A DNA stretch of 64,000 nucleotides from Lathyrus oleraceus (GCF_024323335.1 NC_066585.1:82497359-82561358), one strand, 5' to 3'. Positions 25,101 to 36,970 are shown, counted from the stretch's first letter. Made by a program: numbers and translations. The notes: generated by a model not told the origin, from the letters alone.

Positions 25101-25314
25101 TCACCTCCTGATATTATGGATGGCATCTATAAGCCCATCTCCAGTTCTTCCAAGTGGCATCTTCAAGCCCACTTAAGCATATACAACCAGTCATCAGTGT
25201 TACTTTACGCACCGGCGAGTGCAAATTTTTGGGCTTTTGTGTTCAATCCCCTTCAACCTTCCAAGTCACGAATGGCACACAGGCCAATCTAACTCCTCAG
25301 GTTTCAGAAAATTG
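25101..25314 (+). other. Distal 3' UTR of B
   Basis: Short non-coding stretch between the 87-bp repeats and the purine tract, with no recognised feature. Confidence 0.5.
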
Positions 25315-25328
25315 AACAGGGGCAGCTG
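25315..25328 (+). promoter_or_regulatory. Polypurine tract of B
   Basis: AACAGGGGGGCAGC directly abuts the 3' LTR start TGTTGCACC and is the expected plus-strand priming tract. Its position is what supports the call; two pyrimidines interrupt it. Confidence 0.75.
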
Positions 25329-28300
25329 TTGCACCCCAAAATTTGCCCTCTATTTTTAACTCTAACCAACTTTTTGTTTCACATTCATTTGCATCATCTT
25401 CATAGCATAACATTTTTTTCTGTCTTAATATTAGCCGGAATAATTTCTCGGAATTTACAAACAGACTGGTCAAATTAACTTTTTAACTGTGCCTAAAATT
25501 AGTCAACGAAAAAATGTCAAGTTTAAGTTTGCAAATGTCGGTAACGTTAATCTGCGATTCACGTGGTTTAATTTGACATGCTAAAAATATTTTTACGACT
25601 ATTTTTGGTCATATGTTGATCAGTCTGAGCGGTTTAAACGGTCATAATTTTTATTTCAAAATCCGACCAAACGCTGTATTTTTCCGAGTCATTTATTTCG
25701 CGCTGATTATTTTGACATGTTCATTTTATTTTTTCGAGCATTTTGGTGCCCGACTTTTATTTTTTTTAGTCTATTTATTTTAATATTGGGTCTAGAATAA
25801 ATAAATAGGTAAATTAGTTTTTATTTTAATTTTAACTATTTTAATTATTTAACTTTATTCAGTTTTTAATTTAATATTGGGTCTAGAATAAATAAATAGG
25901 TTACTTAGTTTTTATTTTAATTTTAACTATTTTAATTATTTAACTTTATTCAGTTTTTAATTTAATATTGGGTCTAGAATAAATAAATAGGTTAATTAGT
26001 TTTTATTTTAATTTTAACTATTTTAATTATTTAACTTTATTCAGTTTTTAATTTAATATTGGGTTTCAAAATAAACTTAGGCCCATTATCATTAACCTAA
26101 TTTGTTCCTATATATATTTACTAGCATGACTGATAGAAAGAGGCCAAAAGACAGAACAAAAGAGAGAGACTGAGAGTGGCTGATCTATACTATCGTACAT
26201 ACAGTTTGGTAATAGTTTATATATGATATATACTTTATCTATTTTGTTGATATATTCGTTACTGTGTTTCAAATACATGTTCAAAAATGTAACTAGTGTG
26301 TTAAATATATATATATTTCTATTTTATGTTATAATTTGATTATGTTTTCGGATCGGATCGTGTCAATACGCCGTTTTCACATATACGTGTATGAGGCGTG
26401 ACATTTGTGTTATCCGATCCAGTTGCGATGATCGCAATTTTGCGCTAGCAACGCCGTTTTTTTTAATTCATATTTTTTTTTATATAAACATATATTTAGA
26501 TCTGCACATTTTTTTCATAACTAACTACCCTGATTTTTCCTAAACCCTGACAATTTCGCCACAAACTCTAAATTTCAAACCTAAAACTTTAACCGTGTTA
26601 TTTCCTCTAAACCATAAACCTCTTCTTAAAACCTTAACAAACCTTATTATTATTTCCTATTTTCGCTCATATTTATGTTATTCATACACTGTAACTACTT
26701 CGCCCTTGTAATATTTTAAGTTTTAACTTGTAATATTTTCAGTTTTACTTTTCGCCATCTTTATTATGTAACTGCACCAAAGCGTTGTAATAATTAGGAT
26801 TTTATTTTCTGCCATTGATTTTCTGCCATTTTATTTTTCTGCCACTTATTTTTCTGCCATTTAAATTCCTGCCATTGATCCTATATTAACTGCGTGGTTT
26901 AGTAATGTAGGGCGTGAAAACCTACTAAATTAATTATTTAATATTTTTCTATAACCTTTATATTTTTTGTAAATAAATAATAAATACTAACTATTTTAAT
27001 AACTTTTTTTTATTACTTACTTATAATAATAAATCCTTATATTATTTGTAAATAAAATCTAATTGACCATTTTTCTAATTGAATAATAATAATAAACCTA
27101 TTAATCTAATAATTTGATATTTTCTATAATCTTTATTTATTTTGTAAATAACTAACTTAATATTTTTCATATAACTCTTTTATTTTATAATTTGTACATT
27201 AATGTATTTTAAATTCTTTTATTATTACTAATTTATTTTAAACTCATATTTTCTAACTTGTTTAACCTAAAATAATTTCTTTTAAAATTCTAACCTTTTT
27301 ATTATCACTTTATTATTATTGTTATTTTATTATTGCTTTATTACCATTGTTTATTTATTATTTTATTATTATTTGCTTTTATCTATTTTATTTTTGCTTC
27401 ATTATTTTCCTTATTTTAATTTTGTTTTATTTATAATATTAGGAACAAATGTATAAGTTGTAAATTTATTCTTTCTCGTCTGATTATTATGTATCTGTCC
27501 CATAGCCATGTAATAGTTTAGGAATTTATTTTTCTTGCTTTTATTTTTGTAAATATTTATTGCGTGGTTAGTAATTTAGGGAGTGCAAAAAACTAACTGT
27601 AAATAATTGAACTTAGAAAATTAAATTCAAGACAAATATCTGAAAAATAACACTCACACACGTAAGTCGATCTTTGATCGCCATCTGTACTTCCTAGGGT
27701 ATTCCTCTTGGTTGCCTTCTTTAAATGGTCAAGTCCCTCAAAAATAGGGGTGTCTTAAGCAAAGTCCCTTCAAACAGAAAAATCATCAAGTCCCTATAAA
27801 CTTAAAAGATCAAGTCCCTACGAGGTTGCCTACGATATAATGATATTGTCCCTTCGGTAAATATGATGATAGTCCCTACGAGTTGCTAAAGACACCCCTT
27901 ATGTTGCCTTCATTGACCATACGATGACCCTACGCCCGTCCCTTAAACACATCCAAGGTAATGACTACCTATTCCTTAATAATAGGGACAGTCTTACCAT
28001 TGAAAGAATATACGAGAACACGAAAGACTTAATCTAGGGTAGGTATCTCATAGTTACTTGCTCACACTTTTCAAAATTACTTTTACACCTCACAATTTCT
28101 AAACTAGGCTTTGTATACACCCATACGAGGGTCATTACAAAGTACTTAAAGAAATTTTTCTAATCACACACTACACTCTTGCAAACAAACAAAGTGAGCT
28201 AAGTAACTAAGAGCCCATGGATAACCATGGATATAAAGGGTGCTAATACCTTCCCTTTGTATAACCTACCCCCCGAACTCAAAATCTTTTTAAGGTCTTT

Positions 28301-28401
28301 CCTGTTCTTTTATGTCCTTTCCTTTTGGATAAAATAAAAGTCGGTGGCGACTCTTGCTATCCGCAACATTTAACTAAAGTCAGTTCTCCCACCGTGTTAC
28401 A
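25329..28401 (+). repeat. 3' LTR of element B
   Basis: Near-identical to 13283-16357, with the same three 91-bp repeats (25782-26054), TATA-like box (26109) and PBS-like U5 copy (28345-28354). It is followed by the target duplication CTTCC. Confidence 0.97.
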
Positions 28402-28629
28402 CTTCCACATTATTTACCCTGGGTCCACCATGCTGCGGCATAGGGTTGTTCACAACATTCGGAACATGAGCAAAATTGATTGTTTTGGCGTCAATCAAGT
28501 CCTGGACCTTATGATGAAAAGCCCGACAGTTCTCAATATGGTGCCCCGGTGCACCGGAATGGAAGTCACAACGAACGTTGGCATCATACCCAGCAGGTAT
28601 CTTTGTCAACGGAGCCATAGTGCGCAATT
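28402..28629 (-). pseudogene. Gag zinc-knuckle segment of element A between B and C
   Basis: On the minus strand the frame reads TMAPLTKIPAGYDANVRC and continues through a CX2HX5HX4C motif (CDFHSGAPGHHIENC) and a helix (HHKVQDLIDAKTI). It matches B at residues 405 onwards and F around 60800. It is cut on one side by the solo LTR C and on the other by B, so gag of A lies in three pieces. Confidence 0.93.
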
Positions 28630-28961
28630 TGTAACACCCTTCTAAATACCCCAAATATTTAATTAAATTATTAACATATAACAATCAGAGTAATTATGCA
28701 CCAAAGGGTGTCACACAAAACATTCACACCATATCTCAAAATAACTGTCATGCTCTTTATTTAATCAATCAAACAATTGCATAAATCGCAGCGGATAAAA
28801 TTCCAATTCATCAAATTATGTAAAACATGTAACATTCACATGTAAATTATTCAACAACATAAAACGTCCCATCCCGATGTTACATCTATCAGAGCACGAC
28901 CCACTAAGGAGACTACACTAGACTCCAAGCATTCGCTTCTACTCAACTCATTTCTCGTTAC

Positions 28962-30385
28962 CTGAAAAATAGTTGTAAGGGTGAGTTCCTCAATCGATAA
29001 ATAGGCATTATAAAATATTATGTCATGTTAAGTAATTCAACACACCAATCACCCTAACTGCAACATACATTCAGTATCAGCACATCAACTTAACATCATG
29101 CTCAACACCAACATAAGACACAAGTATAATCTCAAATCATACTTAACAACAACACGAACACACGTATAATATTGGAATACATCCATTCATATTATACGCC
29201 ATACATACATTATGCAATGAGACTCCACACATGCGGTACCGACTATTCTTGAACATATAGTTCAAGCTCACCGATCCCTCCAGATATGGCTACTAAGCTC
29301 ATTAGTCCCACTCATTTGAGATCTAATGACTCACTCACTAATTCCTCACCATGGGAATTAGCTACAGCCCCAAAGGCTAGACTATGCACACTAATCATCT
29401 AGCATGCAAACATCAACAACAAATCCACAATGATTCACTCACTAATTCCTCACCATGGGAATTAGCTACAGCCCCAAAGGCTATGCTATACACGCTAATC
29501 ATCTAGCAATGCAGCATCAACAACAATTCACAACGGACATAAGCTCACACTCTAAGCCATGCAACAGTCCATTCACAACACAGGCAATATATATACATTC
29601 ACATCATTAGGCACGCCATCATACATCAATCAACACATCATTATCATGTAAGTCAATTAAACACCGTATTAGCACTCTCTACTAATACCTATACGGCTCA
29701 CAACAGCGGGATATAATCCCTATTACATCACGTGCCAACATAGGCCAGCTCTCAATTATGTACACAACATTAACATATCCATTTTTCCACTCTGCAACAT
29801 ACGATACCCAGTTTCGATGATGACCAAAACCATTATGCACGTCCATGAACAAAGAATGAAGGTTTTTCGTCGACCATAGGGGTCAGCCCAAAGCTCGCTG
29901 GTCGGCGCAAAGGCTCTGCTCAACTGGAGGGAGTCAGCGCAAAACTCCTTGCGTCGACGCATAGGGTCGACGCTTAAGTCACGGGTCGGCGAAAAATGCC
30001 TTGCGTCGACGCATGCAGTCGGCGCATGCCCCACGGGTCAGCGCACGCCGACTCTATGGTCGACCGTTCGCGCGCAGACTCAGATTTTCTGAGTTATTCC
30101 AAAGTTCCGTTAGCTTAACGCCTATCCGGTTTTCCGGCTGCTCCCGCATCAAAAACCCAATTTGTCTCTAAATTGGTAGTGCCGATTCAAGTTTTTAATG
30201 GGGATCCGTGCCATAGTCTAACATTTACGACTCACACAACTATCGATTCAATTTACAGTCTTAACACAGTTTATTCCACATCAATTTCAGCATATACAGC
30301 CCCAATTAGGGTTGAATCAACGGCTTATCACTACCCATTACATATTATCCCATAATACCCATTAATCGACGATAAACCCCCTTAC
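28962..30385 (-). other. Possible intron in the LTR of C
   Basis: The minus strand reads ACTCAG then GTAAGGGGG at the donor (30385), and TATTTTTCAG then GTAACGAGC at the acceptor (28962). Both sites match plant splice consensus and recur at the same places in D and E. It would remove 1424 bases including the palindrome cassette. Splicing is inferred only. Confidence 0.45.
29870..30070 (-). repeat. GTCGAC/GTCGGCGC palindrome cassette in the LTR of C
   Basis: A short region with repeated GCGTCGACGC palindromes (two full copies near 29960 and 30003) and many variants of GGTCGGCGCA or GGTCAGCGCA. It occupies the same position as the TTAACCGGTTAAC cassette of D and the ATACGCGTAT cassette of E. 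Confidence 0.75.
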
Positions 30386-30489
30386 CTGAGATAATCCGGC
30401 AAATTCTTTGAGTTCAAGCTCTTCCTCTTCTCCAACTTTCTTCCTCTTGCTCTGCCTCTTCCCTTTTCCTCTTCTCTGCAGTTTCTCTG

Positions 30490-30551
30490 TTTTCACGTGA
30501 AAACACTTCTTTACCAAATGGGATTCTCTTTCCTCATTTCACACTTATATA
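30490..30551 (-). promoter_or_regulatory. Core promoter of C: TATA box and G-box palindrome
   Basis: On the minus strand TATATAAG (30551-30544) is followed about 40 bases later by the perfect 14-bp palindrome TTTTCACGTGAAAA (30503-30490), containing the CACGTG G-box core. D has both in the same spacing; E keeps the palindrome. Confidence 0.6.
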
Positions 30552-30686
30552 TTTTCCAATAATAATTATTATTCCAAAATAATTAAAATAATCCAATAAT
30601 AATAATCTAATTATTTAATTAAATTAATAATATACTATTAATTCAATTTAAATAATTATTTTATTTTATTGGGGTGTTACACAATT

Positions 30687-31977
30687 CAACAAATCCCAAC
30701 CTGAGCAGTTCGGGCAGCAACTCAGCATATGTCATAGGTAACGGGTCAAAACGACGATCCGGCATTCTCTGTCTCGGCTGAAACGGACGTTGCTGTTGTT
30801 GTTGTGGTGGTGGTGGTCTTTGTTGTTGTTGTTGTCGTGGTTGAGGTGTTGGGATAGTTACAGCAGCAACCTGGTGGTATTGCCCTCTGTTCACATTTCT
30901 TCTACTGTGTACGACATTAGTTTCACCCTCCCTCCTTCGGGGTGCCCCAGAAAATGGCTTCTTTGAAGACGAAGAACCAGCATCCTGAATCTTTCCTGCT
31001 TTGATGAGGCTCTCGGTTCTCTCTCCACAAATTACTACATCAGAGAAACTACCGAACGGGCAACTCCCCATCCGGTCCATAAACACTCCTTGTAATGTCC
31101 CGATGAACATATCGGTCAACTCCCTCTCCAGCATAGGAGGTTGCACCCTTGCAGCTAACTCCCGCCATCTCTAGGCGTACTCCTTGAAACTCTCTCCTGA
31201 TTTCTGACACAAGCTCTGTAACTGAGTTCGGCTCGGCGCCATATCCATATTGTGCTTGTATTGCCTCAAGAAGGCTTCACCCAGATCCCTCCAACTTCTG
31301 ATGGATTCTCTTTTCAGCTCCATGTACCAGTCCAAGGAAGCTCCAGACAAGCTATCCTGGAAGAAGTACATCCACATCTTTTCATCGTCCGTGTAGGCAG
31401 AGATTTTTCTGTAATATGCCTGCACATGGGTGCGAGGACAGGAAGTGCCATTATATTTGTCAAAGGAAGGTGCTTTGAACTTGTAAGGGATCCTCAATCC
31501 ATCCACCAAGCCCATATTCGTCACGTCAAACCCCAGAGAGTTCTGACACTCCATGGCTCTGATCTTCTCAGCTAAAGCATCAACCTTTTTGTCCCTCTCT
31601 TCAACCCTTCCAACCTCGTCTTCATCACTGAGCAGGGTGAACATATCTTCCTGCCTATCAACCAGTAGAGCCGGATGGCGCACTGGAGCACGAGTTGCTC
31701 TAACATTAACAGTCTCTGCAGCAAGAGGCTGTCCATTGATTCTGATTCCCCTCAATTCATCACCCACAGCATAATCATTGACAGGGATGGCAGCAGCAGC
31801 ATTATCATTAACAGGGACACCCACTGGTGAAGCACGACTAGGAGGCGGAATCACAGCTTCCTGTCTCTGGGCTAAGGCACGCAGCTCCTCTTGCCCTTGA
31901 ACGACCCCTTGCATCATGGTCATGAATTGGGCCATGTTAGCCCTCATCTCAGCCAACTCAGCTTGCACTTGGTCCAT
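30687..31977 (-). pseudogene. Gag N-terminal part of element A, one stop, cut by solo LTR C
   Basis: ATG at 31977 (MDQVQAELAEMRANMAQFM). A coiled-coil-like start and linker are followed by the conserved gag core (KMWMYFFQDSLSGASLDWYM). An in-frame TAG near 31173 replaces the Q of the EYAQRWREL-type motif, and the frame continues through LERELTDMFIGTLQG and a proline/glutamine-rich stretch (30780-30850) to the C insertion. Alignment with B and F is clear throughout. Gag normally forms the virus-like particle. Confidence 0.92.
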
Positions 31978-32383
31978 ATTCCTCTGTTGATTCAGTCTGG
32001 TAGCGTAGCGGTGCGGACGTTGATCAGCAATCCTGCCTAAAACAGGAACCAGAGTGAGAAGTCTCGTTCAAGAACACCTGTAATGCAAAATGATATGTGT
32101 ATGATGCTTATGATGCGTATGATGCACATGATATGTTCATTCCTCAGGCGTTCAAGAGCCTAATTCATCTTTCAAGAAATGGAAACCTGCAATACAAACA
32201 ACAAAGAAACAACCTACACAGGATAATGAGCACAAGGTGAAACACCAACAATCTCATCTATAGACATGAGCAACAAGGATCAATACAACATAATTCAAGC
32301 AAATATCCACATGATCAGAGTACAACAATGAATCCCATCCAACAATCCTGGAGGTGATTCTCAACATAAACAGCAAAGACAAG

Positions 32384-34024
32384 CTAAGAAAGATGTCCTC
32401 CAGGAATGAGAGTCTTCATATACTGGCACTGGTCTATCAACAGGTCACATACTGAACATTCTGGCAGAGGAGTGAGCTTCTCCTTCAGTTGCCTTCTGAG
32501 CTCCACAACTTCTCCTCCAAGCTGGCTCTCTGATGCATGTCTTAGGTCTACCTCCTTCTTCAATTGGATGTCTTTGTCCCTAAGCTGCTTTTCCAAGTCC
32601 CTTATCTTCCTCTGATAATTGGCTTCAGCTTTCTGCAACCTCAAGCACTCAATGTGTTCTTCATTCAACAATGTCTCTATCTCCTCATAAGACCTCTTCT
32701 TGCTTTTCAATCTGCTAGCATCCTCACCTTGCATGCCTTTGAGTTGATGAGCCAAGTTCAACTTATCAGCTTTGGCTTTGTAAAGCTCCATCTGGATATC
32801 TTGTTCCTTCTCTTTCAACCGACGATTCTCCATCAAGGCTTGTTTGTAATGCTCAACAGGCACATTCTCAAAAAGGATCAAAGGTGGTTGCACTTGCAAA
32901 GGCTCCATCCTATCATAGGGCAACAACAAAGTTTCAACTCTATTCTTCACCCAATCAATGTAACCAGGCATAGCAATAGCAAACTTTTTCCCTAGAACAG
33001 CTCCATCCTTGACACCAATAGTCTTCCAAGCTCTTCCCACTTGCTCCAATCTAGCAGGGTCACTCCGCTTCTCAAAATACACACTCTCAAGTATCTCAGC
33101 ATCTAGTGGTCTTCCATTCATAACAAACCCCAACCGGCGAAGAGAAAGAACTGGGTTGTAATTGATGCAACCCTTAGTCCCCATGAGTGGCACATTACGA
33201 AACTCTCCACAATTCATGATGACATTACGCACATTCATCCTGCAAGCTTGCCACTTGATATCATAGGATGTGAGAGACATAATCCTCTGAGTCCACTTAT
33301 GAGTGCTCTGAGCATCCACAAAGGGTCCACTGGTTGGCAACAAGGACAAGAACCATCTGAGTAGCAACGAGAGACAGCATCTGATAGCTCCACCTTTACC
33401 ATGCCTGCTGTGTATAGCATAGTAAGTGTCATCTAACAAAGTAGGAACTGGGTTTCCTCTAATGAAAATAGTGATAGCAGCAAAGTCCATAAAATTAGGC
33501 ATACTCGGGAACAACACAATCCCATAGATCATAATAGCCAACTGAGCATTGAACGCTTCCCAATTTCCCTTCTTTGCTTCCTCCTTAGCCATCCTCACCA
33601 GGTACTTCAAAGGCAAACCCACAACATCACCACTCGACTTCCAATTGTCACTCACTTCTTTGATACTCAAATAAAGAGCTCTGGAAACAACCCTGAAAAC
33701 AACCTCCTTTGGCACATCTAGGAAAGGCACCTGGTATTTGATCGGGACATTCATCAGGATAGAATACTCTTCAAGAGTGGGCGCTAACTGATAATCCTGG
33801 AAGGTGAAGCAACGGAGCTCTGGGTCATAAAACTGTAGGAGAGTCTGCAACGGTACTGGATCTACCACCATCTTCAACAGTGTCAACACATCCCCATACT
33901 GATCAACAAACACCTTCTGATTACCGCCGGTCACAAGATTGCTTAACTCTATCAAAGATGTCAACGGCTCACGGTGAAAACTGTAGGTGCAAATCTTCCT
34001 CTTCAACTCTGGAACGGTTGCCAT
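32384..34024 (-). CDS. ORF1 protein of element A, plant-mobile-domain-like, intact frame
   Basis: 546 codons from ATG 34024 (MATVPELKRKICTYSF). The same blocks as ORF1 of B and F are seen: LLQFYDPELRCFTFQDYQL, PTLEEYSILMNVPI, YGIVLFPSMPNFMDF and NPVPTLLDDTYYAIHSRHGK. Residues about 395-525 are rich in E/K/L/R with heptad spacing and predict a long coiled coil, followed by a short Cys-containing tail (CSVCDLLIDQC). It is intact although gag and pol of the same element carry stops, which may be chance given its length. Function is unknown; the similarity to plant mobile domain proteins is my inference. Confidence 0.85.
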   Translation of the reverse strand: MATVPELKRKICTYSFHREPLTSLIELSNLVTGGNQKVFVDQYGDVLTLLKMVVDPVPLQTLLQFYDPELRCFTFQDYQLAPTLEEYSILMNVPIKYQVPFLDVPKEVVFRVVSRALYLSIKEVSDNWKSSGDVVGLPLKYLVRMAKEEAKKGNWEAFNAQLAIMIYGIVLFPSMPNFMDFAAITIFIRGNPVPTLLDDTYYAIHSRHGKGGAIRCCLSLLLRWFLSLLPTSGPFVDAQSTHKWTQRIMSLTSYDIKWQACRMNVRNVIMNCGEFRNVPLMGTKGCINYNPVLSLRRLGFVMNGRPLDAEILESVYFEKRSDPARLEQVGRAWKTIGVKDGAVLGKKFAIAMPGYIDWVKNRVETLLLPYDRMEPLQVQPPLILFENVPVEHYKQALMENRRLKEKEQDIQMELYKAKADKLNLAHQLKGMQGEDASRLKSKKRSYEEIETLLNEEHIECLRLQKAEANYQRKIRDLEKQLRDKDIQLKKEVDLRHASESQLGGEVVELRRQLKEKLTPLPECSVCDLLIDQCQYMKTLIPGGHLS

Positions 34025-34825
34025 CTCTCACAGTGAACGGACTCCTGAATGAACCTGAGAAATGACATGCATGAGGAGATTAGTTTTTTTCTTTTTTTTT
34101 CTTTTTTTTTATTGCATTATTTTTTTTTGAAAATAAACATGATATGATGCAAATGATGCAAACACGACTGGTTGGTTGTGTATCTCAAGGCACAGGATCA
34201 GAGCTTCAGCATGAATTCGGAACCAATCAAAGTCATCTGAGACCCAAAGACATCTGGAACCCAAATTTCTGAACCAATTCACCAACAGGAACCAAGAGTC
34301 ACCAACAGAATACGGTCACCAACAGATCGAGTCACCAACTGTACCTGTAAAATGATTCATTCCCTCCCCACTCACGGGTGTCATCTAGGCCAGGGTAAGG
34401 TTAAGAGAAACGCGGGATAAACAACCCTTTCAAGAATATCATCATGTACACACCAGATGTATGCACCGATAATACCCCATCAGGATCTGAACTGCTCGTG
34501 ATACCAATGTTCCGCTATGTGGCGCAATACCACCCGCTTCCCATGAATCACTCTATTCCTAGGTGTCCTAAAGTTCACTCATAGCCTGGGTATTGGGCCT
34601 TTTACCTCTTGTAACTCCCATCCCAACAGAGAAACAGACAGCCAGCACAATGAAAGTATGATGCATGCAAACATAAGTGCAAACATAAATACAAACATAA
34701 ATGTACTACATGATAATAAATGCAACAAATAAAACAGCAAAAGCAACCAAACCCTATTCTACAGAGCGCTAGGAGTGACTCGCTTAGGGAAGATGGACCG
34801 GCAAGAGGTCAACTTCTCGTGATAG
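34025..34825 (-). other. Leader of element A
   Basis: Non-coding leader between primer site and ORF1 on the minus strand, with a T-rich run on the plus strand at 34085-34130. An acceptor-like TTTCTCAG lies just before the ORF1 start. Nothing else is recognised. Confidence 0.55.
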
Positions 34826-34843
34826 TCCCCAGCAGAGTCGCCA
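34826..34843 (-). promoter_or_regulatory. Primer-binding site of A, arginine-tRNA type
   Basis: The minus strand reads TGGCGACTCTGCTGGGGA, identical to the site of B, two bases inside the end of the 5' LTR. Confidence 0.87.
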
Positions 34844-34845
34844 GC

Positions 34846-34965
34846 TGTCGCATTACGCGAAAAATCGGCGGGAAAAAGAAACAACAGAGCCACCACCGTG
34901 CGTTATTTATCCCAAAAGAGGGAAAGGAAACGCTCGAAGTAAACCTGGAAAAGACATGGTCTCGC
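34846..34965 (-). repeat. 5' LTR of A, primer-proximal end
   Basis: The minus strand ends with GCGACA next to the primer site. This 120-bp piece is separated from the rest of the LTR by element D, whose duplication CTCGC lies at 34961-34965 and 50964-50968. It contains a degenerate PBS-like TGGTGGCTCT at the place where B has TGGCGACTCT. Confidence 0.9.
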
Positions 34966-35305
34966 TGTAACACCCTTCTAAAATACCCCAAATATTTAAT
35001 TAAAATAACAACATATATCAATCAGAGTAAATATGCAATTAAGGGTGTCACACAATCACTTCACACCATTCACCAAAATAACTGTCATGCTCTTTATTTA
35101 ATCAAAATAAACATTGCATAATTCGCAGCGGATGGAAATCAAATCAATCATGCAAACATGTAGCATATTACATGTAAACTGGTTCACAACCAACAATAAA
35201 ACATTTAAAACATCCCATCCCGATGTTACATCTACCAGAGCATGACCCACTGAGGAACTACATTAGACTTCAAGCACTAGCTCCGACTCAATCACTGCTC
35301 GTTAC

Positions 35306-36669
35306 CTGAAAAATAGTTGTAAGGGTGAGTTCCTCAATCGATATAAAAAGCATTATAAAATATCATGTAATGCTAAGTAAATAACACATTAATCACCCTA
35401 ATTACATCACACATTCAGTAACGGCAACATCAACTCATACTCATAATCATACTCAACATCAACATCAAAACACACGTATAATATTGGAACACATCCATTC
35501 ATATTATACACAATACATACATTATGCAATGAGACTCCATGCATGCGGTACCGACTATTCGTGAACATATAGTTCAACTTCACCGACCAAATCCAGGTAC
35601 GGCTACCAAGCTCACTAGTCCCACTCATTTGAGACCTAGTGACTCACATCACTAATTCCTCACCATGGGAATTAGCTACCACCCCAAGGGCCATGCTATG
35701 CACGCTAATCACCTAGCATGCAAACATCAACAACAGTCCAAAATGACTAACATCACTAATTCCTCACCATGGGAATTAGCTACCACCATAAAGGCCACAT
35801 TATGCTATGCCAAATCACCTAGCATGCAACATCAACAACAATCCACAATGGACATATGCTCACACTCTAAGCCATAAAACAGTCCATCCACAATTACATA
35901 CATAATATATACATTCACAACATTATGCATATTTTCACACATCATCAGCATATTTATCACCTAATCATGTTATGTCATGCCAAATAATTCAGTCACAGTA
36001 TTAGCACACTCTACTAATACCTATCCTACTCAAAACAACGGGAAATAATCCCTACTATATCACACACCGATACAGGCCAATCACCAATTATTGTTCACAA
36101 CATTAAAATACCAATTTTCCCACTTTTCAACAGTGTTAACCGGTTAACGCCCTGGGTTAACCGGTTAACGCAGGACAGAACACGCTTCCTGGCCAAACTT
36201 AACAGTGTTAACCGGTTAACGCCCTGGGTTAACCGGTTAACGCAGACAGAACAGCAATATCTCAGAAATCACAACAGTGTTAACCGGTTAACACCCTGGG
36301 TTAACCGGTTAACGCAGACAAAATAGCAAATTTTCACAATTCATAACAGTGTTAACCGGTTAACACCCTGGGTTAACCGGTTAACGCAAGACAGAAAGCT
36401 GTTCCTGCGCTAACACGAAGCAGAATGCAGAATTCTCCGCATTTTCCGCCGTTGGAGGACTTCCGGACCTCCGATTCCGATTCCGTAAAAAGCTATACGT
36501 TCGGAAAATCACTACCCATCCAATTACAGATTCAATTACGGCTTAACACAGTTTATTCATCACAATTTTTCAGCATCCAACATCCCAATTAGGGTCAATT
36601 CAACGGTTTATCACTACCCATTACATGTTAACCCATAATACCCATTAAACGACGATAAACCCCCCTTAC
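35306..36669 (-). other. Possible intron in the LTR of D
   Basis: Donor ACTCAG then GTAAGGGGG (36669) and acceptor CTATTTTTCAG then GTAACGAGC (35306) on the minus strand, 1364 bp. It starts about 130 bases after the expected transcription start from the TATA box at 36838-36829 and contains the palindrome cassette. Sites are conserved in C and E. The acceptor is followed by GTAACG, so it also has the form of a zero-length recursive splice site. Confidence 0.45.
36131..36390 (-). repeat. 72-bp repeat cassette with TTAACCGGTTAAC palindromes in D
   Basis: Four units with a period of exactly 72 bp (palindrome starts 36136, 36208, 36280, 36352). Each unit has two copies of TTAACCGGTTAAC 21 bp apart separated by GCCCTGGG or ACCCTGGG. 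The other LTR has the same cassette (42640-42864 continued at 50349), interrupted by E inside the first palindrome of the fourth unit. Confidence 0.95.
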
Positions 36670-36774
36670 CTGAGTTAATCCGACGAATCTTTAAGCTTCA
36701 AGCTTTTCTCTTCTCCAACCTTCTTCCTCTTGCTCTGCCTCTTTGCCCTTTTCCTCTTTTCAGCCGCTTCTCTG

Positions 36775-36838
36775 TTTTCACGTGAAAACTCTTTTTACCA
36801 AAATGGAACTCTTTTTCCTTATTTCCAACTTATATATA
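36775..36838 (-). promoter_or_regulatory. Core promoter of D: TATA box and G-box palindrome
   Basis: TATATATAAG (36838-36829, minus) is followed 41 bases downstream by TTTTCACGTGAAAA (36788-36775), a perfect 14-bp palindrome with a CACGTG core as bound by plant bZIP/bHLH factors. Position and conservation in C support a promoter. Confidence 0.6.
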
Positions 36839-36957
36839 TTTTCCAATAATTATTATTCCAATAATAATAATAATAATAATCCAATTATTTAATTAAATTA
36901 ATAAATATAATATTAACTTAAATTAAATAATTATCTTATTTTTATCGGGGTGTTACA

Positions 36958-36970
36958 ACTCTCCCCCACT
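36958..36970 (-). promoter_or_regulatory. Polypurine tract of D
   Basis: The minus strand reads AGTGGGGGAGAGT directly before the 3' LTR; the identical tract is present in E at 48273-48285. Confidence 0.85.

Larger units (their letters stand above)
13283..28401 (+). mobile_element. Element B: non-autonomous Ogre-like LTR retrotransposon
   Basis: It is bounded by two LTRs of 3075 and 3073 bp, each starting TGTTGCACC and ending GTTACA, with a perfect 5-bp target duplication CTTCC at 13278-13282 and 28402-28406. Internally on the plus strand lie an arginine-type primer site, a leader, intact ORF1, intact gag-pro, the pro-RT intron, a heavily deleted pol, a 3' UTR with an 87-bp tandem repeat, and a purine-rich tract. 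It lies inside gag-pro of A in the opposite orientation. I noticed roughly 25-40 differences between the LTRs by eye, about one percent, so the insertion is fairly recent. Confidence 0.97.
28630..30681 (-). mobile_element. Element C: solo LTR of the D/E chromovirus family
   Basis: 2052 bp from TGTAACACC to GGTGTTACA with a perfect 5-bp duplication CAATT (28625-28629, 30682-30686). It shares both ends, the TATA box, the TTTTCACGTGAAAA palindrome, splice-like sites and the duplicated CTAATTCC/GGAATTAG hairpins with the LTRs of D and E, but its middle cassette is different. No internal region and one intact duplication show loss of the element by LTR-LTR recombination after insertion into A. Confidence 0.96.
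34966..36957 (-). repeat. 3' LTR of element D
   Basis: Bounded by the target site on one side and the purine tract on the other. It contains, reading on the minus strand, a TATA box, the G-box palindrome, a splice-donor-like site, the palindrome cassette, two CTAATTCC/GGAATTAG hairpins (35756-35779, 35652-35675, period 104), an acceptor-like site and an AATAAA signal (35098-35093). Confidence 0.97.

Noticed and set aside
36131..36390. CRISPR-like array
   Set aside because: Spacers are repeated too (72-bp unit is tandem), and the site lies in a plant LTR.
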